From Agrobacterium tumefaciens (lineage in GTDB: Bacteria > Pseudomonadota > Alphaproteobacteria > Rhizobiales > Rhizobiaceae), in the NCBI RefSeq assembly GCF_017726655.1, contig NZ_CP072308.1, positions 744,001 through 808,000 of the forward strand: 64,000 bases of DNA. Direction: 5' to 3'. Under the pieces are notes generated by a model. It was not told the origin of the DNA, searched no databases, and saw only the letters and a program-made list of their open reading frames with translations. How positions within the stretch are numbered: the stretch's first letter is position 1; each line of letters opens with the position of its first letter. This document shows, piece after piece, positions 1 to 10,238 of the stretch. A program made the translations under genes and the position numbers.

Positions 1-959
1 GCATCCATCGCGCCGCCGGAAGTCGCGCCCGCACCGATGACGGTGTGGATTTCATCGATAAACAGAACCGCGCCCGGAAACTCTTCGAGTTCCTTGACGA
101 CCTGCTTCAGACGCTCCTCGAAATCACCACGATAACGGGTGCCGGCCAGCAGCGTGCCCATGTCGAGAGAGAAGATCGTGTCGTTGGCGAGCGCCTCCGG
201 CACCTTGCCTTCGACGATGCGCTTGGCGAGACCCTCGGCGATCGCTGTCTTGCCGACACCCGGATCACCCACATAAAGCGGATTGTTCTTGGAGCGGCGG
301 CAGAGGATCTGGATGGTGCGGTTGACCTCGTCGTGACGACCGATCAAGGGATCGATCTTGCCGTTCTTGGCTTTCTCGTTGAGGTTGACGCAATAAGCCT
401 TCAGCGCATCCTGCTGCTTCTTGGCGGACGATCCGTCCTCTTCCGGATTACTCCGGTTCGGCTTGTTCTCGCTTTCCGGTTCGTCAGCGCCGCGCGGCGT
501 GCGCGTCTGAGACGTGCCGGGGCGCTTGCCAATGCCGTGGGAGATGTAGTTGACCGCGTCGTAACGGGTCATTTCCTGCTCCTGCAGGAAATAGGCGGCA
601 TGGCTCTCGCGCTCGGCAAAGATTGCCACAAGCACGTTTGCGCCGGTCACTTCCTCACGACCCGACGACTGAACATGGATCACGGCGCGCTGAATGACGC
701 GCTGGAAGCCGGATGTGGGTTTGGAATCCTCGTCGTAACCGGTGACAAGGTTGGTCAGTTCATTGTCAACATAATCGTTGACAGTCTTGCGAAGCGCATC
801 GAGATCGACATTGCAGGCGCCCATGACGGCTGCGGCATCCGCGTCGTCGATCAGCGCCAGAAGGAGATGTTCGAGCGTCGCATATTCGTGGTGACGCTCA
901 TTTGCAAAGGTCAGTGCCTGGTGCAGCGCCTTCTCGAGACTCGGGGAAAAAGTTGGCAC
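1..959 (-). CDS. clpA: ATP-dependent Clp protease ATP-binding subunit ClpA (N-terminal part)
   Basis: AAA+ unfoldase that feeds substrates into the ClpP peptidase. Only the first ~320 residues are in the window; the rest lies beyond base 1. The protein opens from a GTG with the typical Clp_N repeat domain ([25 protein letters not shown]), followed by a charged linker and the first AAA+ module. A Walker A motif GDPGVGKTA is seen at about residues 231-239 and a Walker B LFIDEIH at about 300. It starts 10 bases after clpS ends, so the two are very likely cotranscribed, and ClpS is its adaptor. Identification is firm; the exact start (GTG at 959) rests on the family N-terminus. Confidence 0.95.
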   Translation of the reverse strand, partial: MPTFSPSLEKALHQALTFANERHHEYATLEHLLLALIDDADAAAVMGACNVDLDALRKTVNDYVDNELTNLVTGYDEDSKPTSGFQRVIQRAVIHVQSSGREEVTGANVLVAIFAERESHAAYFLQEQEMTRYDAVNYISHGIGKRPGTSQTRTPRGADEPESENKPNRSNPEEDGSSAKKQQDALKAYCVNLNEKAKNGKIDPLIGRHDEVNRTIQILCRRSKNNPLYVGDPGVGKTAIAEGLAKRIVEGKVPEALANDTIFSLDMGTLLAGTRYRGDFEERLKQVVKELEEFPGAVLFIDEIHTVIGAGATSGGAMD

Positions 960-969
960 GTTGCGATCC

Positions 970-1326
970 TCATTTCTTTTCCATGACGCACTGCAGCGGA
1001 TGCTGGTGCTGTCGGGCGAAATCCATGACCTGGCTTACTTTCGTCTCTGCGACCTCATATGTAAACACCCCGCATTCGCCGACGCCGTGCTGGTGCACGT
1101 GCAGCATGATGCGCGTCGCCGCTTCGCGATCCTTCTGGAAGAAACGCTCCAGAATATGAATAACGAATTCCATGGGAGTGTAGTCGTCATTCAGTAAAAG
1201 AACACGGTACAAATTCGGTCTTTTCGTCTTCGGCTTAACGCGGGTGATAACAGACGTTCCGCGGTTGGTACCGCCCCCGTCTTCCCCTTCGCCCTCGCCC
1301 TGCATGTAGATCGGCTTAGCGATCAT
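970..1326 (-). CDS. clpS: ATP-dependent Clp protease adaptor ClpS
   Basis: Adaptor that binds N-degron substrates and delivers them to ClpA. The 118-residue protein has a flexible Gly/Glu-rich N-terminal tail, then the compact ClpS fold. The conserved [16 protein letters not shown] segment (about residues 40-55) lines the N-degron pocket, and [11 protein letters not shown] follows at about 76-86. It lies directly upstream of clpA. The aat gene at 40.6 kb makes N-degrons, so both ends of an N-end-rule pathway are in this window. Length and motifs fit the alphaproteobacterial ClpS1 type. Confidence 0.96.
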   Translation of the reverse strand: MIAKPIYMQGEGEGEDGGGTNRGTSVITRVKPKTKRPNLYRVLLLNDDYTPMEFVIHILERFFQKDREAATRIMLHVHQHGVGECGVFTYEVAETKVSQVMDFARQHQHPLQCVMEKK

Positions 1327-1606
1327 CTTTCATCATTCTCCAAACTGTTCTCAAACCGACAGCTGATTGCCAGGAGGGAGAACTTCGCCTCTCCATATCT
1401 AGGTCGTTAAAATGCGATTTTAAGCCCCTTGCGCTAGCGTGCAATCACTATTGCGTTTGCGAAGCGGCGAAACATCATGAAAAGTGCGGATAGAGCCCAG
1501 CCCGGGCAAGGCACGACGCCCAGCCTTGGTGTCGGCAGGCATTTCTGCAGTGGGTTGACGCGGTAGAGCGACGACAGGACAGACGAATCTGCGCCGCCCG
1601 TGCTCC

Positions 1607-4195
1607 CTACTCCTTGTCGTCCAGCATCTCGCGAACGGCGATGGCGAGTTGCTTCAGCGAGAAGGGTTTCGGCAGGAAACCGAACTTGGCGTCTGCCGGC
1701 AGGTTTTTGGCAAAAGCATCTTCGGCGTAACCGGATACGAAGATGAATTTCAGATCCGGGTAGGACTTGCGCAGCTCTCTCAGAAGCGACGGGCCATCCA
1801 TTTCCGGCATGACAACGTCTGAGACGACAATATCAACCTTGCCTTCCAGTTCCTCCATCACCTCCAGCGCCTCTGTGCCGGAGCCTGCCTCGTGCACGGT
1901 GTAGCCGCGCGTTTCCAGCATGCGCTTGCCGCCGCGCCGCACCGCCTCCTCGTCTTCGACGAGAAGCACGACGGCGGATTTGCCGGTGAGGTCGAGCGGT
2001 TCTTCCTTTGCGGGTTCCGCCGCCACGACAGGCGCGAGTGCGGCCTCACCCACTTGCTGGCCGCTCACCTGAACGGCCTCGACAACATGGCGTGGCAGGT
2101 AGATGCGGAAGGCCGTTCCCTTGCCAACTTCCGATTCGGGATAGATGTAGCCGCCCGACTGCTTGACAATGCCATAGACCATCGACAAGCCGAGGCCCGT
2201 GCCCTTGCCCACTTCCTTGGTGGTGAAGAAGGGTTCGAAGATCTTGTCCATGATCTCCGGCGGGATGCCCGTCCCGTTATCGGCAACTTCCACCATCACC
2301 ATGTCTTCGGCCGGGAATTCGGGACGGCCGAGCGCACCGATCTCTTTTGCGTCGACATTGCGCGTCCTGATGGTGATCTTGCCGCCATCGGGCATGGCGT
2401 CGCGCGCATTGACACAGAGATTGATGAGCACCTGCTCGAATTGCGACAGGTCTGTCTTCACCGGCCACAGATCCCGGCCGTAATCGACCTCCAGCTTGAC
2501 ATTGGTGCCCGAAATCAAACGGTCGACCAGCATCCGCAAATCGCCGATGACGTCGGTCAGGTTGAGGATTGCCGGGCGCATGGTCTGCTTGCGCGAGAAT
2601 GCCAGAAGCTGGCGTACCAGCACGGCGGCGCGGTTGGCATTGCGCTTGATCTCCATGAGATCGGCAAAGCTCGGATCGGCCGGACGCGCCTGCAGCAGCA
2701 GATGGTCCGACGACAGCAGGATCGCGGTCAGCACGTTGTTGAAGTCGTGGGCGATGCCGCCCGCGAGCGTGCCCACCGCATTCATCTTCTGCGTCTGCGC
2801 CATCTGGGTTTCGAGCGCCTTCTGCTCAGTCACCTCAATGGCGTAGACGATTGCCACCTCTTCCGGCGCCTCGTCGTCCTGATCGATGACGGCGTTGACG
2901 TAGAATCGGAAATGCCTCGTCTCATCGCTTGGATGGCGGGAATCGAAGGGCGCGATATCGCCCTGGCGATCCTTGGCTTCGGCGAGCGCCTGCTCCAGCC
3001 GCGGCTTCTCATTGTCATGTAGAACAGTTTCAAGCGCGACGCCGCGGTCGATATCGTCACGCCCGACGACGCCGGAAAACAGCTTGAGGAAAGGCGCATT
3101 GATGCGCAGGATTCGGCCTTCCCCATCGAGTGAGGCGATTGCCATCGGTGTATTGTTGAAAAAGCGTGTGAAGCGCATGGCGGACGAGGATTCGGTATCC
3201 TCCTGTCCCTTGGGCCGCATCAGCACGATCGTCCGGCTCTCGCCCGGGGCTCCATCCTTGGCGGTGACCTGATGCACGAGGCGCGCGGGCATGCTCTGGC
3301 CATTGACGCGACGCATGTCGAGGTCGAGAATTTCGGTGCGCTTGGCAGCACCCTGCGGATGAACGGATTCGATGAGGGCCATGCCTTCGCCGGCCACGAT
3401 GTCGGAGATCGTCATCGAGCCCGGCGAAAACTGTGCAAGATCAATGCCCAGCCATTCCGAGAGCGTGGCATTGAGATAAACGATCTCGCCCTTGCGTCCC
3501 GCGGAAAAGAACCCAGCCGGTGCGTGGTCGAGATAATCGATGGCGTTCTGCAACTCGCGGAAAAAGCGCTCCTGATCCTCGCGCTCAGGGGTAATATCGG
3601 CGATCTGGAAAACGTGCAGCCCCTCGCCGCCCGCATCTTTCAGCACGCGGCCCTTCAACCGGTACCAATGTGGACCCTGATTGGAATCCTCCCCCAGCGG
3701 CTTCAGCAATCGGAACTCTTCGTAGCCGTCGCGGCCTTCGCGCAGAACGTTGATCAGCCGGTAAAGGGCCTCCGTCGATTCGCGACTGCGCGACAACAGT
3801 GTCTCGAGGCTCTGTATGTCGCTTGCCTTGGTGGTGCCGCTCATCCGGCAATAGGTTGCATTGGCGTAGACCATATGCCCCTTGGCATCGGTGATCAGCG
3901 TGCCTTCGGGGTGGGCGGAGAGGAACCGGCGCGCAAGGCCATCTGACTGCGACTGCGGCATGACTTCGATGAAGCCGATGATCGACGACACCAGAAAGAA
4001 AATGCCCATCATGGCCAGCACACCAAGAATGCCGAGCACGATTTCGTTTTCCAGCGAATCCTTGAAGTAGACGAAAGCGGCCGCAGCAGCGATCAGGACG
4101 ACAGCGAGAAGCAGAATACGCAGCACCGTGCCGGAACGGGCGCGCCTGTCCACCAGCGGAAGGTCGTTGTCGCTTGTCTCGCGCACCCGTGTCAT
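1607..4195 (-). CDS. cckA: Cell-cycle hybrid histidine kinase CckA
   Basis: Membrane hybrid kinase that, through ChpT, controls CtrA and CpdR phosphorylation in alphaproteobacteria. The 862-residue protein has two membrane helices (about residues 24-46 and 52-76) and PAS-type sensor domains over roughly 80-455. The HisKA H-box contains AHDFNN (His at about 481), and the ATPase domain has DNGTGIPPE and [11 protein letters not shown]-terminal receiver domain has [12 protein letters not shown] (phospho-Asp at about 793). The domain order is that of CckA, not of a generic hybrid kinase. The start is preceded by a GAGG five bases upstream. A CtrA-box-like site is present elsewhere in the window (51.07 kb). 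Confidence 0.93.
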   Translation of the reverse strand: MTRVRETSDNDLPLVDRRARSGTVLRILLLAVVLIAAAAAFVYFKDSLENEIVLGILGVLAMMGIFFLVSSIIGFIEVMPQSQSDGLARRFLSAHPEGTLITDAKGHMVYANATYCRMSGTTKASDIQSLETLLSRSRESTEALYRLINVLREGRDGYEEFRLLKPLGEDSNQGPHWYRLKGRVLKDAGGEGLHVFQIADITPEREDQERFFRELQNAIDYLDHAPAGFFSAGRKGEIVYLNATLSEWLGIDLAQFSPGSMTISDIVAGEGMALIESVHPQGAAKRTEILDLDMRRVNGQSMPARLVHQVTAKDGAPGESRTIVLMRPKGQEDTESSSAMRFTRFFNNTPMAIASLDGEGRILRINAPFLKLFSGVVGRDDIDRGVALETVLHDNEKPRLEQALAEAKDRQGDIAPFDSRHPSDETRHFRFYVNAVIDQDDEAPEEVAIVYAIEVTEQKALETQMAQTQKMNAVGTLAGGIAHDFNNVLTAILLSSDHLLLQARPADPSFADLMEIKRNANRAAVLVRQLLAFSRKQTMRPAILNLTDVIGDLRMLVDRLISGTNVKLEVDYGRDLWPVKTDLSQFEQVLINLCVNARDAMPDGGKITIRTRNVDAKEIGALGRPEFPAEDMVMVEVADNGTGIPPEIMDKIFEPFFTTKEVGKGTGLGLSMVYGIVKQSGGYIYPESEVGKGTAFRIYLPRHVVEAVQVSGQQVGEAALAPVVAAEPAKEEPLDLTGKSAVVLLVEDEEAVRRGGKRMLETRGYTVHEAGSGTEALEVMEELEGKVDIVVSDVVMPEMDGPSLLRELRKSYPDLKFIFVSGYAEDAFAKNLPADAKFGFLPKPFSLKQLAIAVREMLDDKE

Positions 4196-4365
4196 CTTGG
4201 CCTCGCAGTCGTGCAGGTCGTCATTCGGTCGGCCTTATTCCTCGACGGAATCGGGCAGCAGAATTTCTTGTAGCAACTCGCTTGACCTGCAAAAAGCTCC
4301 GCCAAGACACAAAGGCCTAAAAACGCACAGCGAAAACACCTGATCCGCCTGAAAAACCGGTGAAT

Positions 4366-4632
4366 TTACGGCTTCGTACACACGAGCGGCTTGATCTGGC
4401 ACTGAATCCGCGGCGCAGAGCAGGAAATTTCTCCCTGCGAGACAGTGCAGACGGAGCAACCATCGGTGAAATCGATACAGGAGGGGTTTTCCTGTACGAA
4501 TTGCTTCATCGTCTTTGACGTTTGGGCACTATCGTCCTCTGCCCTCACAGTCGATGGCCCTACGAGAACGAAGGCCAGGGCGAGTGTCGAATAAATCCTA
4601 GAAAATCGATTATAGAGCAACACAGCAAACAA
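4366..4632 (-). CDS. Small cysteine-rich secreted protein, unknown function
   Basis: 88-residue protein that I do not recognise. It begins with a basic stretch and a hydrophobic core ending at VGPSTVRAED, a plausible signal peptide cleaved near residue 31. The mature part is short and carries six cysteines within its last ~40 residues, including CSVC, which suggests a disulfide-stabilised periplasmic or secreted mini-protein. It sits alone between cckA (same strand) and the divergent FliO-like gene, with no obvious operon partner. The coding call rests on the signal peptide and Cys pattern, so confidence is moderate. Confidence 0.6.
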   Translation of the reverse strand: MFAVLLYNRFSRIYSTLALAFVLVGPSTVRAEDDSAQTSKTMKQFVQENPSCIDFTDGCSVCTVSQGEISCSAPRIQCQIKPLVCTKP

Positions 4633-4859
4633 TTGGCAGACCCTTGGGCTTGAAATTGCAACCTTCGGTGTCGCTGAGCATTGAAAGCCAGGATGTGGCG
4701 CTTTCGTGGCGGGTATTCGGCTGGATTGACTAAACTGTGGGGCGGCGGGAAGAAAGCTTGTATCTTCCCTTAAAAAATCGTCTTTTCCTGCTCGACGTTC
4801 ACATTATGAGAACCGCGGCAATATTAATTGCTCGAAAAAAGTCTGAAGGGATGATGTCC

Positions 4860-6122
4860 ATGATGGATGATTTTATCGGCACCTATGGAAACAATCTCAT
4901 TGTCGCCGTGGTCGGTGTTGGCGTGGCGCTGCTCATTCTGGCGATCGTGCTGTGGCTCATTCGGCGCCGCAGCGGTTCGGCCCCGTTCATCCGGGGCGGC
5001 CGCAACCGTCAGCCGCGCCTCCAGGTTCTCGACGCAACGGCCGTCGATGCGCGACGCCGCCTGGTTCTGGTGCGGCGCGACAATGTGGAACATCTGGTGA
5101 TGATCGGCGGCCCGACGGACATCGTGATCGAGAGCGGCATTGGCGCCATTCCTATTGTCAGGGATGTGCAGGAGCCGGAATTGAAGGCGCTGCCGCGCCA
5201 GGAGAGCGAAGCAAAGAAGGGCGAAGCCATTATCCAGCAGGAGCGCCGGGCATCTCTGCCGCAGCAGGCGGCGACCGCTTCCGTCTCGATCCCGGAAGAA
5301 CCCGCAAGGCAGACACAGCGGCCGGAGCCTATCGCGCCTTCCGCTCCCCCCGCGCCTGCGCCGCGCCCCGCACCGGTCGTGGCAACACCTGCGCCCGCGT
5401 CGCCACGGCCCTCGACGCCGCCTCAGCCGCAGCCGCAACTTCAGCCTCAGTCAATTCCGTCCGTGACAGCGCGTCAACCGGCCCCGCCAGTAAAGCAGGC
5501 ATCCCCAGAACGGGAGGCCCCGCGGCCCACGCCGCCGCCAATCCCGGTCGTCGCGCCGACCGCCGCGATCCTGCCGATGGCAGCCGCACCCGTGGAAACG
5601 CCAGCGGCGAGGACCGAACCCGCCCGCGTCGATCCTTTTGTATCGACCCCGGCCCCCATTGCGCCGCCAGTCGCGGCCTCCCCCAAAGTTGAGCCGAAGC
5701 TGGATCAACCGACAGCTGAACCCGCGCCACCCGTGTTCGCAGCGCGTGAACCGGTGGTCGATCAGTCCATCGCTGCCGATTTCCTCGATGCGGCCCGGGA
5801 TCGGGTTCTGCCAGACCTGAAGTCTGCCCAACCGCCATCCCCGGCGCCTTTCCCGCCCAAACCCGAGACCCCGGCTGTGGCTCCGAGCGGCCCGGAGCCT
5901 AAATTTTCCGACGAGCTCGCCAGCGATTTCGAAAGCTTCCTCGAGGCTGAGATCGCCAAAAGTAAGGAGGCGGAAAACGAACCCTCCGCTTCCCTCGCCG
6001 CGGAGAAGCCGGTCAAGAACCAGCCCGCGCCAGCGCCCGTTACGGGTGCAGTTGCTGAAGGCGACATGCAGAAGGAAATGGCGCGTATCTTCGGAGAGCT
6101 CTCCGTCACGCGCGACCGGTGA
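4860..6122 (+). CDS. FliO-like membrane protein with long proline-rich cytoplasmic tail
   Basis: 420 residues from the ATG at 4860, where AAGGG lies nine bases upstream; ATGs at 4851, 4854 and 4863 are also in frame. One transmembrane helix (about residues 12-34) is followed by a compact domain with LQVLDATAVDARRRLVLV and HLVMIGGPTDIVIE. This resembles the FliO family, which helps assemble the flagellar type III export gate. A ~230-residue Pro/Ala-rich low-complexity region then precedes a C-terminal acidic helix. No flagellar genes are nearby, so the flagellar role is inferred from the domain only. A strong terminator follows at 6161. Confidence 0.6.
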   Translation: MMDDFIGTYGNNLIVAVVGVGVALLILAIVLWLIRRRSGSAPFIRGGRNRQPRLQVLDATAVDARRRLVLVRRDNVEHLVMIGGPTDIVIESGIGAIPIVRDVQEPELKALPRQESEAKKGEAIIQQERRASLPQQAATASVSIPEEPARQTQRPEPIAPSAPPAPAPRPAPVVATPAPASPRPSTPPQPQPQLQPQSIPSVTARQPAPPVKQASPEREAPRPTPPPIPVVAPTAAILPMAAAPVETPAARTEPARVDPFVSTPAPIAPPVAASPKVEPKLDQPTAEPAPPVFAAREPVVDQSIAADFLDAARDRVLPDLKSAQPPSPAPFPPKPETPAVAPSGPEPKFSDELASDFESFLEAEIAKSKEAENEPSASLAAEKPVKNQPAPAPVTGAVAEGDMQKEMARIFGELSVTRDR

Positions 6123-6160
6123 CGACAGCGGGTCTATCACTCAGACACGAAAACGAGAAA

Positions 6161-6189
6161 GGGCACGGAAGCGAGTTCCGTGCCCTTTT
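6161..6189 (+). terminator. Rho-independent terminator between the FliO-like gene and dksA
   Basis: Perfect 10-bp stem GGGCACGGAA/TTCCGTGCCC with a 5-base loop, followed by TTTT. It lies between convergent genes. On the minus strand the stem is followed by TTTCTCGTTTT, so it probably works in both directions. Confidence 0.85.
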
Positions 6190-6227
6190 GTCTGTCTTCT
6201 TATTCACCAAGGCAACAAGGCGTCGCC

Positions 6228-6647
6228 TTATTCGTCGCGATAAACCTTTTCGCGGCGCTCGTGACGTTCCTGCGCTTCGATGGAAAGCGTGGCAATCGGA
6301 CGCGCATCCAGACGTTTGAGGCCGATAGGCTCGCCCGTTTCCTCACAGTAGCCGTAGGTGCCGTCTTCGATCCGCTGAAGGGCTGCATCGATCTTGGAGA
6401 TCAGCTTGCGCTGACGATCACGGGCGCGAAGCTCGATCGCCCGGTCTGTCTCGGAAGAGGCCCGATCGGCGAGATCGGGATGGTTGGCGCTTTCTTCGGC
6501 GAGATGTCCGAGCGTCTCGCGCGCTTCTCTCAGGATATCGTTTTTCCAGGCTATGAGCTTCGCGCGGAAGTAGGCGCGCTGGCTGGCATTCATGAACTCT
6601 TCGTCTTCCGAGAGCACATATTTGCTAAGATCGATCTTCTCACTCAA
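6228..6647 (-). CDS. dksA: RNA polymerase-binding transcription factor DksA
   Basis: Binds the secondary channel of RNA polymerase and, with ppGpp, adjusts transcription during starvation. The 139-residue form starts at a TTG (6647) behind GGAG, giving the usual SEKIDLS N-terminus. A long coiled-coil with the tip segment DLADRASSETDRAIELRARDR is visible. The C-terminal zinc-finger region reads YGYCEETGEPIGLKRL and ends ATLSIEA, so only one of the four canonical cysteines is present. One-Cys DksA proteins are known in alphaproteobacteria. It converges on the FliO-like gene. Confidence 0.95.
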   Translation of the reverse strand: MSEKIDLSKYVLSEDEEFMNASQRAYFRAKLIAWKNDILREARETLGHLAEESANHPDLADRASSETDRAIELRARDRQRKLISKIDAALQRIEDGTYGYCEETGEPIGLKRLDARPIATLSIEAQERHERREKVYRDE

Positions 6648-6915
6648 CGCGATTCTCCTCGAAGAACATCTCAATGCGGCGGTGTATACTCCAATGATAG
6701 TGGCCGGTTCAAGTGTACAGATCAGTTTTCGGGCATTTTTAAAACTGACACAAAAATCATCTAAATGACTAATTTTTATCCTTTATTCGTATTGAAGCGA
6801 TCTCTTCTTCAATCACTTCAGCGCGACTTACCAGCAGGAAAGGGGACTTGCGGTCCGGCAACCCTATCCTGTAGCATTCAGTCACCACCCTGCCACTCGA
6901 AAGCCGGTCCCGCCC

Positions 6916-7425
6916 TTGACAGCATCTTCCCCGAGCCGCGTTTATCTTCTGCGCCACGCCAAGGCCGCCTGGGCCGCCCCGGGGGAGCGGGATTTCGACC
7001 GGGGATTGAACGATGCCGGTTTTGCCGAGGCGGAGGTCATTGCGGACCTTGCTGCCGACAGGCATTACCGCCCCGATCTCCTCCTCTCCTCCACCGCCAC
7101 GCGCTGCCGGCAGACGACGCAGGCATGGCAACGGGCCTTCAATGAGGGCATCGATATTTCCTACATCGATGAGATGTATAACGCGCACAGCGAAACCTAT
7201 CTGTCGCTGATAGCCGCGCAGGCGGAAGCCCGATCAGTGATGCTGGTGGGCCACAATCCGACCATGGAGGCGACGCTGGAAGCGATGATCGGCGAGGACC
7301 TGCTGCACGCCGCCCTGCCCTCGGGCTTTCCAACATCGGGTCTTGCAGTTCTCGACCATGATGACAGCCTTGCGAACGGTAGAGATCGCTGGTGGCTCGT
7401 CGATTTTCTCGCTCCAGGAAAATAA
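6916..7425 (+). CDS. Histidine phosphatase family protein (SixA-like)
   Basis: 169 residues from a TTG start. It carries the histidine-phosphatase signature LRHAKA near the N-terminus (about residues 12-17), STATRCRQT (about 58-66) and the second catalytic VGHNPTME (about 110-117). Short, single-domain members like this belong to the SixA group, which dephosphorylates phosphohistidine on signalling proteins, but substrate specificity cannot be read from sequence. It stands alone between the dksA promoter side and the YcjX-like gene on the same strand. Confidence 0.85.
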   Translation: MTASSPSRVYLLRHAKAAWAAPGERDFDRGLNDAGFAEAEVIADLAADRHYRPDLLLSSTATRCRQTTQAWQRAFNEGIDISYIDEMYNAHSETYLSLIAAQAEARSVMLVGHNPTMEATLEAMIGEDLLHAALPSGFPTSGLAVLDHDDSLANGRDRWWLVDFLAPGK

Positions 7426-7547
7426 TCTTCAAAGATTTTTGGAGGAATTCCACCAAGCCGCCCGCTGAAAATCGGTTGGGACGCTTCTTTTTTGGGCAGG
7501 CGCACCTCCCTATATTGCAGCCGTGACCGATAAACACAGCCAGGAAA

Positions 7548-9032
7548 TTGCCATTGTCGCCTTCCTTTACGTCCCTGACAGACAGCGCGCTGATCGCTTT
7601 CGATAATCTGGCCGACCGTGCAAGCAACCTCACCCATCCCACATTGCGGCTTGGCGTCACCGGCCTTTCGCGCGCGGGAAAGACGGTTTTCATCTCGTCC
7701 CTCGTCCATAATCTCCTGAATGGCGGTCGGCTGCCGCTGTTCGAGGCCATCCGCTCTGGACGCGTGTCGAATGTGCGGCTTGAACCGCAGCCGGACGACG
7801 CAATCCCGCGCTTTCAATATGAAGATCACATTCAGGCGCTCGTCCGCGACAGGCTGTGGCCGGATTCGACCCGCGCTATATCGGAATTACGGATCACGCT
7901 CGATTACCAGAGCGCCAGTGGCTGGGGTCGCTGGTTTTCCGCCGGAAAGCTGTCCATCGATATCGTCGATTACCCCGGCGAATGGCTGCTTGACCTGCCG
8001 CTGCTTTCCCAGGATTACAAGCAGTTCAGCGATGCGACCGTTGCCCTTGCGCAAAGTGGCATCCGCGCCGAACTGGCGCAGGAATGGCTGGCAATCGCTT
8101 CCTCGCTGGATATCAATGCACCTGCTGATGAAATGACGGCCAGGCGGCTGGCGGAAAGTTTCGCAGCCTATTTGAAGGCCTGTAAATCCGACGAAAGATC
8201 GCTTTCCACGCTGCCGCCCGGGCGCTTTCTGATGCCGGGCGATCTCGAGGGATCGCCAGCGCTAACATTTGCACCCCTGCCGGGCCTCACTGACGAAAAA
8301 GCACCGAAGGGCTCGCTGCGTGCGATGATGGAGCGGCGCTACGACGCTTACAAATCGATCGTCGTCAAACCCTTCTTCCGCGAACATTTCGCCCGCCTCG
8401 ACCGGCAAATCGTTCTGATCGACACGTTGCAGGCCGTCAATCGCGGCCCGGAGGCCGTACAGGATCTGGAACGGGCGCTGGGCGACGTGCTTGCCTGTTT
8501 CCGCCCCGGCACCAACAGCCTGCTCTCCTCCCTGATCGGCAGGCGTATCGACAAGGTGCTGATTGCAGCCACCAAGGCCGACCATCTGCACCATGAAAGC
8601 CACGACCGGCTGGAGCGCCTGACCCGCCGCCTGGTGGATCGCGCCATCACCACCATCGGCATGAACGGCGCCGGTATCGAGGTCATGGCGCTCGCCTCCG
8701 TGCGCGCCACCAGAGAGGCGAGCGTACGGCAGGACGGCCACGAACTTCCCGTCATCGTCGGCACGCCGATGGCCGGCGAAACCATCAATGGCGAAACGTT
8801 CGACGGCAATCGCAAAACGGCGATCTTTCCCGGCGACCTGCCCGACGATCCGGAACCGCTGTTCCGCAGCATCGACCGGGATGGAGACAAGGCCTCGCTG
8901 CCGGACGTGAATGTCGTGCGCTTCCGGCCGCCCAACATTGACGAGCCGGGCAGCGGCGGCATCCGGCTTTCCGTTCCCCATATCAGGCTCGACCGCGCCA
9001 TGCAGTTCCTGTTCGGAGACAAGCTCGCATGA
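7548..9032 (+). CDS. YcjX family P-loop protein (DUF463)
   Basis: 494-residue predicted nucleotide-binding protein. A P-loop GLSRAGKT is at about residues 39-46, and IDIVDYPGEWLLDLP a little after residue 140 resembles a switch/Walker B region. A DNA-metabolism NKxD-like motif appears as AATKADHLHH. Members are stress-linked GTPase-like proteins of unclear role, usually paired with a YcjF membrane partner, as here. The start appears to be TTG at 7548 (a second TTG follows at 7554). It overlaps the next gene by 4 bases (ATGA), showing translational coupling. Confidence 0.85.
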   Translation: MPLSPSFTSLTDSALIAFDNLADRASNLTHPTLRLGVTGLSRAGKTVFISSLVHNLLNGGRLPLFEAIRSGRVSNVRLEPQPDDAIPRFQYEDHIQALVRDRLWPDSTRAISELRITLDYQSASGWGRWFSAGKLSIDIVDYPGEWLLDLPLLSQDYKQFSDATVALAQSGIRAELAQEWLAIASSLDINAPADEMTARRLAESFAAYLKACKSDERSLSTLPPGRFLMPGDLEGSPALTFAPLPGLTDEKAPKGSLRAMMERRYDAYKSIVVKPFFREHFARLDRQIVLIDTLQAVNRGPEAVQDLERALGDVLACFRPGTNSLLSSLIGRRIDKVLIAATKADHLHHESHDRLERLTRRLVDRAITTIGMNGAGIEVMALASVRATREASVRQDGHELPVIVGTPMAGETINGETFDGNRKTAIFPGDLPDDPEPLFRSIDRDGDKASLPDVNVVRFRPPNIDEPGSGGIRLSVPHIRLDRAMQFLFGDKLA

Positions 9033-10108
9033 AGGCTCCCACTCAAAACGATCCGCAGACACGCCGCCCGGCTGCTTTCACGCTCGAGACAGAGGACACG
9101 GCGAGCAAGCCCGCTGCGCAAAAACGTTCGCCGCGAAGCTTCGACGCCGAGGTTTCCCTGACACGGGACGAGGACGATCCGTTTCTGGCGCCCGAGGATA
9201 TCGACGCCGCCGCGCTTCCGGTCGCGACTCCGAAGAAAAGCCGCTTTTCCTTCGGCAAAGTGGCGCTCGGCGCATTGGGGGTGCTTTTCTCGCTCGCCTT
9301 CGGACTATGGGCGGATCAGCTTATTCGCAATCTGTTTTCGCGGTCCGACTGGCTGGGTTATACGGCGACGGTGTCGCTTCTCGTTGCGCTTGCTGCGATT
9401 CTCGCCCTCGTCGGGCGCGAAGTCTTTGGCATCATGCGGCTCAATGCGGTGCAATCCCTTAAGGCAGATGCCGAGACAGCCAGCCTTGAGAAAAGCGCCA
9501 AGCCCGCGCGCGCCATCGTCACACGGCTCAATGCTGTGCTTTCGCACCGTGCGGAAACCTCCAAGGGGCGTGCAGCGCTGAAGGACACGGAAAATGACGT
9601 CATCGATGGCCCGCATCTGATCGAACTTGCCGAACGGGAATTGCTCGTTCCGCTCGACCGTCAGGCACGGGCCCTTATTCTCAATTCATCCAAACGCGTG
9701 TCCGTCGTCACAGCGGTCAGCCCGCGAGCGGTTGTCGATCTTGCTTATGTATTGTTCGAAGTCACACGCCTCGTCCGCGCCATGGCGGAGCTCTATGGCG
9801 GACGGCCGGGAACGCTTGGAATGCTGAGGCTGCTTCGGGATGTCGTTGCGCATCTTGCCGTTACGGGCTCCATTGCCGTCGGCGACGGGCTCGCCCAGCA
9901 GGTTCTCGGCCATGGTCTCGCCACGAAACTCTCCGCCCGTCTGGGTGAAGGCGTCATCAACGGGCTGATGACGGCACGAATCGGTATTGCCGCCATGGAT
10001 CTTTGCCGACCCCTGCCATTCCGGGCGGTGAAGCGGCCAGGGATCGGCGATTTCATGTCTGACCTCACACCCGATTTAAGCGGCGGAAAAAGCGGTGATA
10101 AAGCCTGA
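9029..10108 (+). CDS. UPF0283 / YcjF-like inner membrane protein
   Basis: 359-residue membrane protein of the UPF0283 (TIGR01620, DUF697-related) family. A charged N-terminal ~70 residues is followed by two transmembrane helices (about 73-95 and 108-130) and a large cytoplasmic C-terminal domain with a hydrophobic hairpin. It is coupled to the upstream YcjX-like P-loop gene by a 4-base overlap, and these two families occur together widely. Function is not established; a membrane-anchored partner for the GTPase-like protein is the natural inference. Confidence 0.88.
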   Translation: MKAPTQNDPQTRRPAAFTLETEDTASKPAAQKRSPRSFDAEVSLTRDEDDPFLAPEDIDAAALPVATPKKSRFSFGKVALGALGVLFSLAFGLWADQLIRNLFSRSDWLGYTATVSLLVALAAILALVGREVFGIMRLNAVQSLKADAETASLEKSAKPARAIVTRLNAVLSHRAETSKGRAALKDTENDVIDGPHLIELAERELLVPLDRQARALILNSSKRVSVVTAVSPRAVVDLAYVLFEVTRLVRAMAELYGGRPGTLGMLRLLRDVVAHLAVTGSIAVGDGLAQQVLGHGLATKLSARLGEGVINGLMTARIGIAAMDLCRPLPFRAVKRPGIGDFMSDLTPDLSGGKSGDKA

Positions 10109-10238
10109 TTTTCGGGCCTTTGATCTCCCAAAAAGGTTACGGACAAATCCGCAAATTAGCTCGAAATAAACCAAGCATTAACCATTCCGCCGCTAGATTG
10201 AAGCCTATCGCACAGGCTTCTTCGCCGGGGAAAGTATC

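Noticed and set aside
45..986. 313-codon plus-strand frame over clpA
   Set aside because: Antisense shadow of clpA, no homologous-looking segment.
1327..1606. Possible small gene or RNA between clpS and cckA
   Set aside because: Only a ~25-codon frame without supporting features and no clear stem-terminator pair.
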